From Zygnema circumcarinatum (lineage: Eukaryota > Streptophyta > Zygnematophyceae > Zygnematales > Zygnemataceae), in NCBI GenBank assembly GCA_037447605.1, contig CM074805.1, forward strand, positions 3,928,737 to 3,992,736: DNA of 64,000 bases. The letters run 5' to 3'. How positions within the stretch are numbered: position 1 is the first letter of the stretch; the number at the start of each line of letters is the position of its first letter. The notes beneath the pieces are model-generated. The model was not told the DNA's origin, made no database searches, and was given only the letters and a program-made list of their open reading frames with translations. The position numbers were made by a program, and so were the translations under genes. Below, piece after piece: positions 33,447 to 44,425 of the stretch.

Positions 33447-34352
33447 TCTCAGTATTGTTATTCTGATTTCGACTATGTGGCTCCTAACTTTTAATAACTT
33501 CTGCAGCTACTTTGAATCTAGTTTTCGATGTTTAGTTGATGCATGTGGATAATACTTCTGGAAATGACCTTGGTTTTCGGATATGATGTTGATAACGTAG
33601 CGCGAATGCAAAAATCAAATCCCCGAAATACTTATTGACGGCTGTCAAGTCATGGACAGTACCTGTGTTTGGCTAGAAGATTGAACTCAAGTTTGAAATG
33701 TCTTTGTAATGTTCTGCTTTAAACACCCATGCATGTATCATGCTTTTCGTCATGTCGAGTATTCCATTATATCCTTGGTGCACATCACAGTAGCGTTTCG
33801 TAAAGCGCTAGCTGAATAGACTCAAACGACCTGAGTTTGCAATCTTGGTTTATTTCACAGATAATTAAACCAAGTTTGCCATCGAAGAGGAAATATTAGA
33901 ACATAAATGTTTGATAGAGTGCTTTTAAGTAGAATGTAGAGAGAATATACCAACTGAGTGTAGGTAAATTGAAATCGAAATTGATTAGATATTTGCTTAT
34001 GCTTGTAGTTTGTTGGGAGAGAGAGCTAATAGTTTGCATACTGTAGTGTACGCGTGCTTACATCAAGTTCAGAGGCACCCAAGAAGTGTAAGCACACAAT
34101 GGAAGAAATAAGACGTTTTACATTGATAAGCTGCATACAACGTTCAACGTTCAACGTTGCATGTTATCACATCATACAGTGACCAAAAAGGGAATTGCTG
34201 CACAATAGGATTTTGTTGATCGGGCCAATCCAGAGGTTACTGTGGAAATTCTCATAAGCACTGTACAATGAAGCCGCAAATGTAGCTCTGCAAAAGGGTC
34301 AATCATCGGAACTAATACTACACAGATTTAGATGTCATACTGCTCACTGAAT

Positions 34353-35150
34353 TTAACTCTTATTGACGGCGTCTTTCACCTGCTCCCCGAGCTTCTTTGC
34401 GCTCTCGGTGACATTGTCAACGGCCTCCTGCACCTGACGGCTGGCATTTGTCACGGCGTCTTGCACGTTCTTGGTGGCATCACTCGCCGCATCCTGCACC
34501 TGGCCGGCAGCATCACTTGCTCCCTCCTTCACCTGGTCAGCCGTGTTGGAAACATTTTCCTTCGTGGTTCCAGGGCCCTTGATGAAACTTTCGCGCAACT
34601 GCTGGGCTCCTTCCTTGAGGTCATCATCCTGCAATCGTATCAAATTCGCAAGTTAATTTCCTTATCCTATGGAAAACATTTAATGCACATGGGAGACGCA
34701 TCAACAGAAAAATAATAGAGAAGGTATTGGTTGGGAAATTAACAACCATCAGCAAACACTTCTCAAAACCGTGCATCATTCTCGTTTTCCATTTCAGGTG
34801 CGATTCCTGACATGTAAGACTTCACAAACGCGCAGCTTCTCCTATTGATGTGAAGCTGAAGTTTCTCTTTAGCAAAAGAATATTTTCTAGTCATAAACAA
34901 GAGCAACGGAAATTCTGCACTCATTCAGCACTCATTCAAAAAATCACCAGCCACAGCCATGACACGCATTTGCATTAAAAAATGTGCCTTTACAGAATGG
35001 ATGTACCTTCTTCGCGGCCCGAACCACCACACAGCGTCGGCTAACGAGAGAAGGTCGCAGACTGCTGCCCTCAGTAAACTTCACAGTCCTGGTTGCGAAG
35101 CTTGCAGGCGCCGTCACGAGCGTCAGAGATGCAGCATTGATAGCGGCCAT
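34353..35150 (-). CDS. Plastid-targeted LEA-like protein with 11-residue repeats
   Basis: Two exons, 35007-35150 and 34353-34628, join in phase to give 139 residues. The first 45 or so are Ser/Ala/Arg-rich with few acidic residues and end in CVVVRAAKK, as expected for a chloroplast transit peptide. The mature part is hydrophilic and helical. Residues 81-124 are four consecutive 11-mers: VKEGASDAAGQ, VQDAASDATKN, VQDAVTNASRQ and VQEAVDNVTES. This periodicity is the hallmark of group-3 (LEA_4) late-embryogenesis proteins, which protect membranes and proteins during drying. The family match is by pattern only; a CsbD-like stress protein is the alternative. Four G-boxes lie 270-390 bp upstream. 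Confidence 0.85.
34401..34532 (-). repeat. Four 33-bp coding repeats
   Basis: These encode the four tandem 11-residue units of the LEA-like protein. The nucleotide copies have diverged, but the amino-acid period is exact. Confidence 0.8.
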
Positions 35151-35800
35151 GGTTCCAAATCTCGAGCGGAGGAGAGTTGCAGGATGCGGAACAGCAGAAA
35201 GTGAGCTCCAAATATCAGTTTGCTCAAAAGCCGCTTCTTCCTTCTCCCCTTCCAGCGGCACCAATTTATAAGTTTGCACTCCAATACTAGAACCAATACG
35301 TTTCTTTTCTGACGCTTGGGTACTGCTTCCGAGATCACTTCGCCAAGCTGGCAACCAATTACGTCACGTTTTGGGCCGTGCGAAGCCTCGTCGGTCGGTG
35401 CACACCCCCTTCTTACGACCACGTGGCACCGTTCTGTGCTGTCACGTGTCATCTTTCCCTGTACGTCACCCACGTGGCAGTTTTTTCTTGCAAACAAGAA
35501 GGTGAGCTGGCGCAAAGGCCAAACGAGCAGGCGACACGTGTCGGCGCGCTGGCTGCTGGGGTGCGTCATCACAGACGTGACTGACGCCACGGTGAATCCA
35601 GTTTAAAAGTTTGTCGGACCGTCCGACTGACGTCAGTTAAGCTGAGCGTAATGCCACATGGAGAGGGCGACCAGTAAAATGCGGAGGGCCAATCAGGACG
35701 AAGCTCTGGCTGCTTCCACAAAATAGCTTTAGGCTCCAACGGTCCAACTACGGATCACATGGTGGCCGCAATTTGGCTGCATTCGCCTCTTTCATGAACA
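35151..35800 (-). promoter_or_regulatory. G-box cluster upstream of the LEA-like gene
   Basis: Four CACGTG cores lie at 35420-35425, 35443-35448, 35471-35476 and 35535-35540. Contexts include CCACGTGGC and the 10-bp palindrome GACACGTGTC. Further ACGT cores occur at about 35361, 35464 and 35629 (TGACGTCA). The dense array resembles ABA-response promoters of seed and dehydration genes. Confidence 0.7.
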
Positions 35801-36091
35801 ATGTTGGGGTTGCAAGTTTTTGGGCTTTGACAACATCCATAGCACGCGACTTGTCAACGTGCACAACAACTTGTCAATGTCAAACAACTGCGAGTTAAAC
35901 AGCGCTGCAGAGCAGCGCAAGCAACCTCCTAGAGAGTCAGGTCGATTTGGACTAATCTTTGCCAGATTATATGAATAAAATGGCGTGGATGCGAGGCATG
36001 TGCTTTGTTCGCCGTTCGTCCCAGCGCTACTAGCAAACAACAACGTGTGGCGTTGAGCTGGTTCCTCAACGCCACGAGATGATGCCCTAAC

Positions 36092-37244
36092 TCAGTACCC
36101 TAACTCCACATACAACTCCGCGAGAGTTGCGACTGAGGCCGCCAGAGCCGCTGTGGCAAGTATTCTCCTTGGCTGCCTCGATCGAACCTCCAGCATAAGG
36201 CCCGTCAATGCACCGGCGGAGCATCCATTCACCTGCAAACCCTAACCCGAGCAGCACATGAGCTACGAAATTTCTCGCAGAGACCCAGGTGCCACGGGAG
36301 GGCAAGGAGGGCATTGTTTTTCTAAGTGCCCGCACATTCAGATACAGCAAGGAATACGATGGAAAAAGCAACTCATAGGAAACACCAGCACAGTTCACCG
36401 TGCAATCCCGGAACCCCAGTTCTCAGCAAACAATAGCAACCTTTGCAGCCGGGCTGGGTCCAAATGCTTTACCCAATCACTCCGCCCCCGGGAATTTTCA
36501 AACCCGCATCTCAATCCAAAAAAGACAGCAGCAACGCCACCTGCAATAACCACCCCCTGCGAGTTAATGAGATGTCTCTGAAGCATATTTTCGTCACTAT
36601 ATGCCCAGTCCCTCATACATACGGAGCAGCGAGACGGCAACTTCAAATCATTTAAATTTACTGGCAGCAATTCAGAGAACACAGGCGCGGCAGTACATGT
36701 CCTTTGCAGTATTAACTCACCATAAACTCCGCCACTTCTCACGATGTGCTTTGCCTGCATCCCACATCGCAGCCACGAAAGTCCCCGTTACCATTATAAG
36801 TTGAGTGGAGGTAATTCCACGGATAAAGCCACCAGAATCAATCACAGACCCTCTCGCCCATTCCAGGAGTTTAGACTCAACTCCAACGAGCGCTCCAACA
36901 ATGCAAATCCCATTTGCTGTTTAGGAATAGTGCAACAAAGGCAAACCTTTGTGACGTTTCCAAAAAAGTTGACGTGTTATGCATCTATAGCTTTCTTATC
37001 AGGTCGAAACGACATTGCTGTCGATATAAAAACTCACCACATATGTCACGTTATGTGCCAGTCCTTGGCCTGCAACAGTGCACAGACTCGAGGTTAGTCC
37101 ATTCCATGCACTGGTTCTCGTCCCACCCCCTCCTCCCTCACTCCGTCCCCTCTCCTCCTCTCCTCCCTGGTAAAGGCCATGTCTGCTTGAAAAGCTAGGC
37201 CATAGAATCGGTGGAAACTGCTGAGGGTCAACGAGCTCTGCCAT
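36092..37244 (-). CDS. Tim17/Tim22/Tim23-family membrane protein
   Basis: This gene is easy to miss because each exon is short. Four exons, 37142-37244, 36792-36916, 36473-36556 and 36092-36232, have canonical splice sites and matching phases and give 150 residues. The product has several Gly/Ala-rich hydrophobic helices: ICIVGALVGVESKLLEWA, then VVIAGGVAAVFFGLRCGFE. A basic loop RGRSDWVNGCSAGALTGLML and a last helix RRILATAALAASVATLAEL follow. The arrangement RGxxDWVN-x-xxG-x-GALTGL is typical of the Tim17/22/23/PRAT family: mitochondrial import channels, complex I subunit B14.7 and plastid OEP16. I cannot assign the subfamily or organelle. Confidence 0.75.
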
Positions 37245-39133
37245 ATAAAATGGATTGCAGCATAACCAACTTTGTGTACACGCTCAACTGCCTCTGAACT
37301 TAGATTACGAACAAGCTGTATACAGAAATATTTTCCATGATTGATTGAAACGCCTAATGTTCAACATTTCATCGAAAGCAGAGAAAGATCATAGCAACGA
37401 AAGAGAATGGGACCTCCCACCTGACTTGCTGGCCTCATATGACCCCATAAACAGACCAAATGTGGCGCCCGCCTGCAGGTCAGCAGAGTACGAAAGAGTC
37501 ATACAGTTGTAGCTTGACTTCTGATTATTGCCTCAGATAAAGCAACGTAGGAGAGAAAGGGAAGTGTGAAACATTTAGTAATATCCCTGAAAAATTCTTC
37601 ATTCTTCTTTTCATGGCTGATAAGCATGACATGGAAAATTCGTCCACCGGGGCCTGTAAGAGAAAACAAGTAAGTAAATTCAAGTTCATTGCTTCCTGCA
37701 GACAGCCAATTACTGCGAATAGGGTTGTGTAGTTTGCTTGAGACGCCTGCTTCACCTGCGCCACTCCTCAAGCTACGAGTGGGGATCTTCGCCAACAAAG
37801 TACCTGTCAAATGATTTTCAATCGACCGTTTTCAATGATTAAATCGACCGTTGAACGAGAATAGAGTGCATGGCTTCTGCATCCACGAAGAAAAACACGT
37901 TCCTGAATGCATGTGTAGAGGAGATCCACATACACATTTTTCTCCAAAGAGAACTGCACATAGGACGAACTTAAATTTGATGGGATCAATTGGTGCCTGG
38001 CAGATAGAGGTAGAAAGTGAGAAACTTTTTTCGGGAGAATTGGGGAGGCTGCAAAGTTCAACGACAGTCTTCTGGAGGTCAAAGAAGATGAAAGCTCGAA
38101 ATGCACAACACCTCGTCAGTTGGGAACCTGATACATGCTGAAAAAGTGCAGGCTCGTTACACTATACAGTACATTTCTTTGGCTGGTCGGAAGGAAAGGA
38201 AGTGCAAACAAGCACTTTCCGCGAACTGGCTTCTCATCCATCTCGATGGAAGCAAGGCAAGAAAAAGAACTAAGTTTACATTCTCCCGATTCCATTCAGA
38301 CATGCTGCTAAAGCTGAAGAGCTGCGAAGAGACCATGGAAGGGAGAAGGTGGCCAGTCTTGCATGCATAATCTTACGATTGAAGTACGAGCGAAGGCTCC
38401 AACAGCTTGAGAAAGACACGGAGGAGAGGGCTCCCTTGCTGCATTCATCCTCCTCCTGCCGCCATCGTCAGCATCCATGGATGCCAGAGGTCATATGCTA
38501 CCCTTCAGCGAAGCACAAATCGACCAACTCTCCAAAAAAAATAATCTCTCCTGCAACTTTTAAAGAATGTTTACAGGGCAATAACCTCTGCAGACATTAC
38601 TGTATGCTGCTGTATGGTGAAGACTCTCGTCAAAATCTGATAGAAACAATGGCAGTGCCAGGTGCTGCTCTGGTTTGCTCGCCCTTATTGCACTGGGAGC
38701 CCAGATCCACTGGACGAACATAGAGATCAAGATTCCGGGTTGACACTGTACTCTGCTTTGACGAGAGATCAACTGACGCTTGTAAAATCAACCAATGTCC
38801 GCCAATTCCCGGGTTTGTGAATCGAGATCCACGGTTACGAAGTTCTACTTTCTAATCCAGGATTCCGAATCAACCAAGGTTGAAATTGGAATAAATTCTG
38901 TTGATCCATGATCCACCTGAGCTGCTTGCAAAGCAATGCAGAGCCAAGAAAGGTGTTGCCATCTGGTATTTGCATGGACTGCGTTCGCATGAAAAGCTTT
39001 CAAATGACTGTGCTATTATGTTGTCTTTCATTGGAAAAGGCTTGCCCTGGTTGCAGTATTTAGACCGTGCACAGTAGCAGATAGTACTCCAGTGCTGTAC
39101 GTATCTGCGGAATTTTAATCGGCTGCTGCTGCC
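37245..39133. other. Intergenic region with possible gene remnants
   Basis: About 1.9 kb between the Tim17-like gene and the thiolase gene. A stretch at about 38300-38470 (+) reads as a charged, coiled-coil-like peptide (LRLKYERRLQQLEKDTEER), but it has no clear start, splice context or family. 38725-38885 contains two similar GATTCCG-containing sentences with GGTTGA. No firm gene. Confidence 0.4.
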
Positions 39134-42100
39134 ATGGCCAGACACGTGAGGAGCTTTCTGCGGGGAGGGTCATGGACAGTAGAGCTTCAAGAATTAAGAA
39201 AAGCTTGGGCCAGTCGCCCTTACAGCGGCAAGGCAGCGGGCTCTGAGGTCGATGTGGTCATTGTTGGCGCTGCTCGGACGCCGTTCGGGGCATTTCAGGG
39301 GAGTCTGGCAACAATAGGAGCCTGCCAGTTGGGATCTGTGGCGCTGAAAGGTGCAGCTCCGAGCTCCTTCTGGAAGCAGGGGCCAGAATGAGGATATGTA
39401 TGATCGTCGATATCGTCTGACTATGATGAAAGTGGTTAGCAATGCCTGTTAGAAATTGTTGAATGTCTGTTATATAGGAGAGTTGATAACAAGCACGGAG
39501 GAAGTCGCAGGATTTTTAAAGTGGCGTACTGTCTTGATTCCTAAGCCTAATTTTTTTTGCAATAAGATATGCAGTGTTGGTGTTATGTTTCAACGATACT
39601 AGAATCTGTTGGCTTTCTGTGGAAGCTGTGTTAAAAATTATGCTGAGGTGGAATTTATGAATAATTTAGTGTGGTCGATGTATGCACGTATTGACATCGA
39701 CGTATTAATGCGTAGCCGCAGGTTTGCTTCAAGAGGTTTGTTTTATTGTTATTGACTTAGCTGCTGCAAGAAATTTACTCTCGTACTTCCTGAAACGATG
39801 TATTTTTATTGACATGTGACAACAGCGTCCCGTTTACATATCTGCTATTTATTCCGTGGATCTCCTTCTATCTGCCATTTTTCGTAGGAGCAATGCAACT
39901 CGGATATGTAGTTTCGGTGCACTTCTGGAAAATTTGATTGTTGCAGTCTGAAACCTAGTCGAGTCATGCACAGAGTGTGTTTAGGAACCTGTAACAGCAG
40001 AGGATTGAAGGAATGCTGTCTCATTTTCCTTGTAGCTTAGATTGCTTTGTTGGTATGCGCGGCGACGAGCTTTTCAACCTGAGTCATGCAGCTGTTCCAC
40101 TTCTACTAGCCTCGAAACTGTATGTACGCAGATTGTGAGGAGGAGAGAGATAGGAAAAGAGTCACGAGGAGAAAGACGAACAGAGGGGAGGTGGTGTTCA
40201 GATGTGCGGGACACGGACAGTAGGGGTCTGTTTTGAACTTTCCTAGCTTCTAAAACTGAATGGCCAGAGAGTTTAGACAAAGTGCTGATAGTACCGATAA
40301 TGGTTCCGTGTTTATAGGTGCACTTGAGCGAGCAGGAGTGAAGGCAGAAGCTGTGCAGGAGGTCGTGATGGGAAATGTGATCAGCGCAGGCCTTGGTCAA
40401 GCGCCAGCCAGGCAGGCTGCTTTGGTGCGTATCACAGTCCCCTGGGCCGGCCCATAATTCCCTAACGTCGACAAAAAATACATGCTTGGTAGTCTTTGCG
40501 AAAATCAAAGTCTTTGAAAAAGGGTAACCTATGCTTGTACTTTTTTCTACAATGCATGTTGGATATACAAAAGGCCTTTTATATTTTGACACCATCTTTT
40601 GGACCACTGGCAGATTACCCTCACTCCCAGAGAATCCTTTTTTGACAAGGTAGTTATGACTGTTCCAGGGTGCAGGGTTGCCACCATCAACAGTCTGCAC
40701 AACCGTCAACAAAGTGTGTGCCTCTGGAATGAAAGGTGAGAAGCAGCTGTCACTTTGGAAATTAGTGAAGGTGGGAGCTGTCAGCTGTCAACATCTGAGT
40801 CAGTCGTGGTTCCTCAGTACGGCCAATAGCAAGTCAAGATAATAGATCTTAATGCTTATGGTCGTTATCGCAGTATTTCCAGTCGTTCTATGTAACTCTT
40901 GATCCTTTTCCAAAAAGGCACTTCAGATGCATTCCTATATTTTCTGTAAGATGTCCCGTTCATCTGTGCTTACGATACCATGGGGAGTTCAGGATGTCGA
41001 AGTGCGGCACAGTAATACTCCCAAACACCAACAATTTGGCAATGCCCAGAAAAGGCACACAAATAGACATTGGATCGCTAATATATGTCTTTGTTTGGCA
41101 TTGTTCTGGCAGCGATCATGTTGGCTGCACAGAGCATATCCCTCGGGCTCAATGAGGTGGTCCTTGCGGGAGGCATGGAGAGCATGTCCAATGCCCCGCA
41201 CCTCCTTCAGCGCGGCTATCCTTCCCGCAAGGTCGGCCCATTGGCACTGCGGGACAGCCTTGAGTGGGACGGCCTTTGGGACACACACAAGGATTGCCAC
41301 ATGGGGAACATTGCGGAGGCAGTAGCACGGGAGATGGATATTTCAAGGAGCGAACAGGTGACCGTCCTTTTTCCTGAAATGGCGAAAAGTAGTGAACAAG
41401 CCCTAATTCGAACTTGCAAATTCACTTTGTCGTGGGACATTGCCATTGGCTTGGAAATAAGAACGCTTGCCATTTGTTTGGGGATTTCTTTAGCATCCAG
41501 TCAGAAGCGACAACTCGTTTTTGACTGTGGTCAGAATGCAGATGAAGATGCCTTTCCTGGCCATGTTCTGTCGTGTTTATAGGACCTCATGCTTGGCAAT
41601 GTGCGCAGGATGACTATGCCATAGAAAGTTATCAGCGGGCAGTATCTGCTCAAGCAAGCGGCATTTTGGCCACCGAGATTGTGCCGGTGGAGATAAGTGG
41701 TCGGAAAGGACGTGCTTCCTATATGGTATCGCAGGACGAGGAGTGCTCGAGGGTGAGCAGTCAGACCTGGTATTGCTCTTCTGCCCTCTGCCCAACCATG
41801 GCGGTAAAGGTGGATTCATTATTTTCTTTTCTTTCTTCACCGAGCACTTCTAATGTGCCAAACTGCTCAAGAGAGATTGGCTTGCAGACATGATTTCACA
41901 GACACCATATAATCTCATTCCTGTTACGAGGACGGATTTTGAACAGTATGAATTTTGCTGCTGCTCCGTCTTTTTCGATCTTTACACGTTTTCAGATGGT
42001 GTCAGCATTGTGTGCGAAGGCTGGGTTTCGTCCTTGCTGCAGTTTGACCCTGAAAAGATGACGAGCTTGGAGGCCGCATTTGAAGGGGGGGGAACAATAA

Positions 42101-43177
42101 CGGCTGCAAACTCTTCAGCTATAAGTGATGGAGCAGCTGCCTTAGTGCTGACATCGAGACAATATGCAGAGCAGCATGGCCTACAAGTGTTGGCACATAT
42201 CCGTGGATATGCCGATGCGGAACAGGTATGATTTATGTGTATTGCTGGAACAGATTACTTCTAATGCTGTTTCTAATGGAATTGTGTTTCTTTGATGACG
42301 CTTGGGTTGCTTGGGTTGATGAGTTGCTTGGGTTCAGTATAGGATGGCAGTTTAGAGTGCAATGCAGGTTCAACCTGCTTTTTTGTCGACCTTCCCATCT
42401 CTCATCAGTCATTAGGTGTTGCCCCACTGCTTGCAGGCTCCTGATAAGTTTCCAACCAGCCCAGCGAAGGCGATTCCGCGAGCACTGAAGCGTGCTGGTT
42501 TGGAACTTAAGGATGTGGATATCTTTGAGATAAATGAAGCCTTTTCAGTATGTCTTCTCTCTTCCTCTCTCGAAACATTTTCTGAATGAAGTAACCGGAA
42601 GAAGGGAGATCAAAATACTCAGTCATATGGGGCTTGATCAGTTGGAAACGTGGTTGAAAAATGTGGTTTTGAAGACCGTTCTAAAGTGCTCCTAACCTCA
42701 GTGCTTCTTAGCCCCCAGCAGTGTAGGAATCGACTTAATTTTGTTGCCTGCCGTGGCAAGGTTGGTCACAGACTCCACTAACTTGACTCACTCTCTACTC
42801 TCTGACTCATACTGTATACCACACGGTCTCTCACTTTCCAGGTAGTGATGCTGGCAAATAGCCGTTTGCTGGGTCTGGACGGAGCTGATGTTAATCTGAA
42901 TGGAGGAGCGATCTCACTGGGCCATCCGATTGGCGCTTCGGGAGCGCGGATTGTGATGGCACTGATCACTGCGCTTGCCGTGAAGGGCAAGGATGTGGGA
43001 GTGGCGGCTGTATGCAATGGGGGAGGGGGGGCCTCAGCCCTCGTGCTGGAGTGCCATAAAACCTTCCGACTCGAGCAGGTCGGGCACCACAGCTGGGGCG
43101 TCATGCGGCCTGCCTCAGAAACACAGACAGAAGCAGAAGATGTTAAGAAGGCGGAGGGGGACACAGGGAGTGTGTAA
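39134..43177 (+). CDS. AACT: Acetyl-CoA C-acetyltransferase (acetoacetyl-CoA thiolase)
   Basis: Condenses two acetyl-CoA to acetoacetyl-CoA (start of the mevalonate route), or the reverse in degradation. Eight exons: 39134-39350, 40318-40424, 40669-40735, 41113-41357, 41609-41752, 42043-42225, 42437-42547 and 42842-43177. They give 469 residues in one frame. Visible motifs are [24 protein letters not shown], the nucleophile Cys segment NKVCASGMK (about residue 125), the [12 protein letters not shown] loop, [15 protein letters not shown] and the second active Cys in CNGGGGASA. The first 38 or so residues form an Arg/Ser-rich, acid-poor extension that resembles a mitochondrial presequence. The C-terminus runs about 40 charged residues past the usual end and has no PTS1. 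Confidence 0.96.
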
Positions 43178-43611
43178 GGAGAGTGACGGTGCATGGAGGG
43201 GTTCCATCGTGACAGAGGCGAAGGTTACAGTTGGGGGGCATGTGAAGCAGGGGGCATGTGAAGCAGGGGAATCAATGGCATGAAGTAGGAGTTTTTTTGT
43301 ACACGCGGTTGCCCCTCGTTTGCATTGATCGGTAGAGAAGTTTTGTCCTATCCACAATCATTTGTCTGTTGAATTGACCTGGAGCTTTTACTCTTGGAGC
43401 AGTAGTTCACATCCGGGTGCCGTGTTGTGTTCGCCTTGTGTTTGTTTCTTGCCATGTTTGTTATCTTATTGGAGAAACGACGTGCTCAAGTTCTTGAACT
43501 AACTGCTCGGCGTTCTCTGTGAATGGTTAGCAACCAGCACTGGCAGCCAATGGTTGGCAATCATTCCAACGGTTGGTCCAATGGTCTGTGGTATTTGACC
43601 TGTATTGTAAT

Positions 43612-43695
43612 TTTTCAGTCAGTTTTGCATTTTGATTTTGTCCATGTACATTTGATGGCATCGCCATCGTGAGGTCAATGCCACATCCCTTTATC
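43612..43695 (+). repeat. Dispersed repeat copy R4 (box 2)
   Basis: GATTTTGTCCATGTACATTT, then the perfect GATGGC-ATC-GCCATC hairpin, then GTGAGGTCAATGCCACATCC. Box 1 is absent. Confidence 0.85.
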
Positions 43696-43797
43696 ATTAC
43701 AGTTTGCTTTGGTACCCTGTAATGATGGTGCTTTGCACCTACTTGTCCGCATTTGTGAGCAAGCATATTGAGAATTTGACATCTAGTGTTTCACGTT

Positions 43798-43935
43798 TTC
43801 ACCAATTCCTCGTGGTTCCCCGTGTTAATGTTGTCTATGTACATTTGATGGCCTCGCCATCGTGAGTTCAATGCCACTTCCATTCTCTTTCATAAAAAAA
43901 AAAAAAAAAAAAAAAGGGGAAAAAAAAAGAAGAAA
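43798..43935 (+). repeat. Dispersed repeat copy R5 with 3' A tract
   Basis: Box 1 (CCAATTCCTCGTGGTTCCCC) and box 2 (TTGTCTATGTACATTTGATG, then CCATCGTGAG and CAATGCCACTTCC) are followed within about 15 bases by an A run of roughly 20, then GGGG and more A. The A-rich end recalls retroposed elements. Confidence 0.8.
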
Positions 43936-44425
43936 TGAACTCTAGTAAATCTCTAGAAATGGCGACGGCAACTGCCGACATGTAGATGGTACGGCCCTCC
44001 CAATTGTACGGAATTCTTGTCCGGCCATGCCATGGCGGGTGCAGGTATGCTGGAGGGCGGTCGAGCTGGGGGAGGAGGACGAGGAGGAGAAACCAGGAGG
44101 ACGGCGAGGCAGGAGGCGCACGTAGAAGAGGAAGGCTGCGCGGCTCTGCGGCCCGGTATGTTGTGGATGCAGGAGGGGGTTGGGGGGAGGGGAGGGATGC
44201 GCTCTCTCCGTAGGCTATATTTGGGACGACTGCGGATTGCAGCGCTTGTTGGCAGGCGGATTTTTAGGGTTATTATGGTGATTTTCTGGTCGGGGAATAT
44301 GGATAGCATGTTGGCATCACTACGTCTTTGTTCCAAGCCTGAACACCTTCACAATCTCTGCCAAGTCTTGAAATCCTCAGATCCAAGGCATCCTCTCGTC
44401 TATTCGTCGCGGGCTTGGTGGAACC

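Larger units (their letters stand above)
32919..34352. other. Intergenic region, PRP38 promoter to LEA-like 3' flank
   Basis: Apart from the PRP38 promoter and a dispersed repeat copy at 33.3 kb, this AT-rich interval shows no coding sequence. A small GTTCAAC direct repeat lies near 34141-34160. Confidence 0.55.
43178..44425. other. Thiolase 3' flank, two dispersed repeats and upstream region of the membrane-protein gene
   Basis: The first 400 bp are probably the thiolase 3' UTR. Repeat copies R4 and R5 and a long A tract follow, then GC-rich sequence at 44000-44290 with Gly/Arg-rich false frames and a TTTTAGGGTT telo-box-like element near 44265. Confidence 0.55.

Noticed and set aside
38349-38723. 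124-codon plus-strand frame with a coiled-coil-like start.
   Set aside because: The downstream half is random in composition and no start, splice context or family was found; kept only as a possible remnant.
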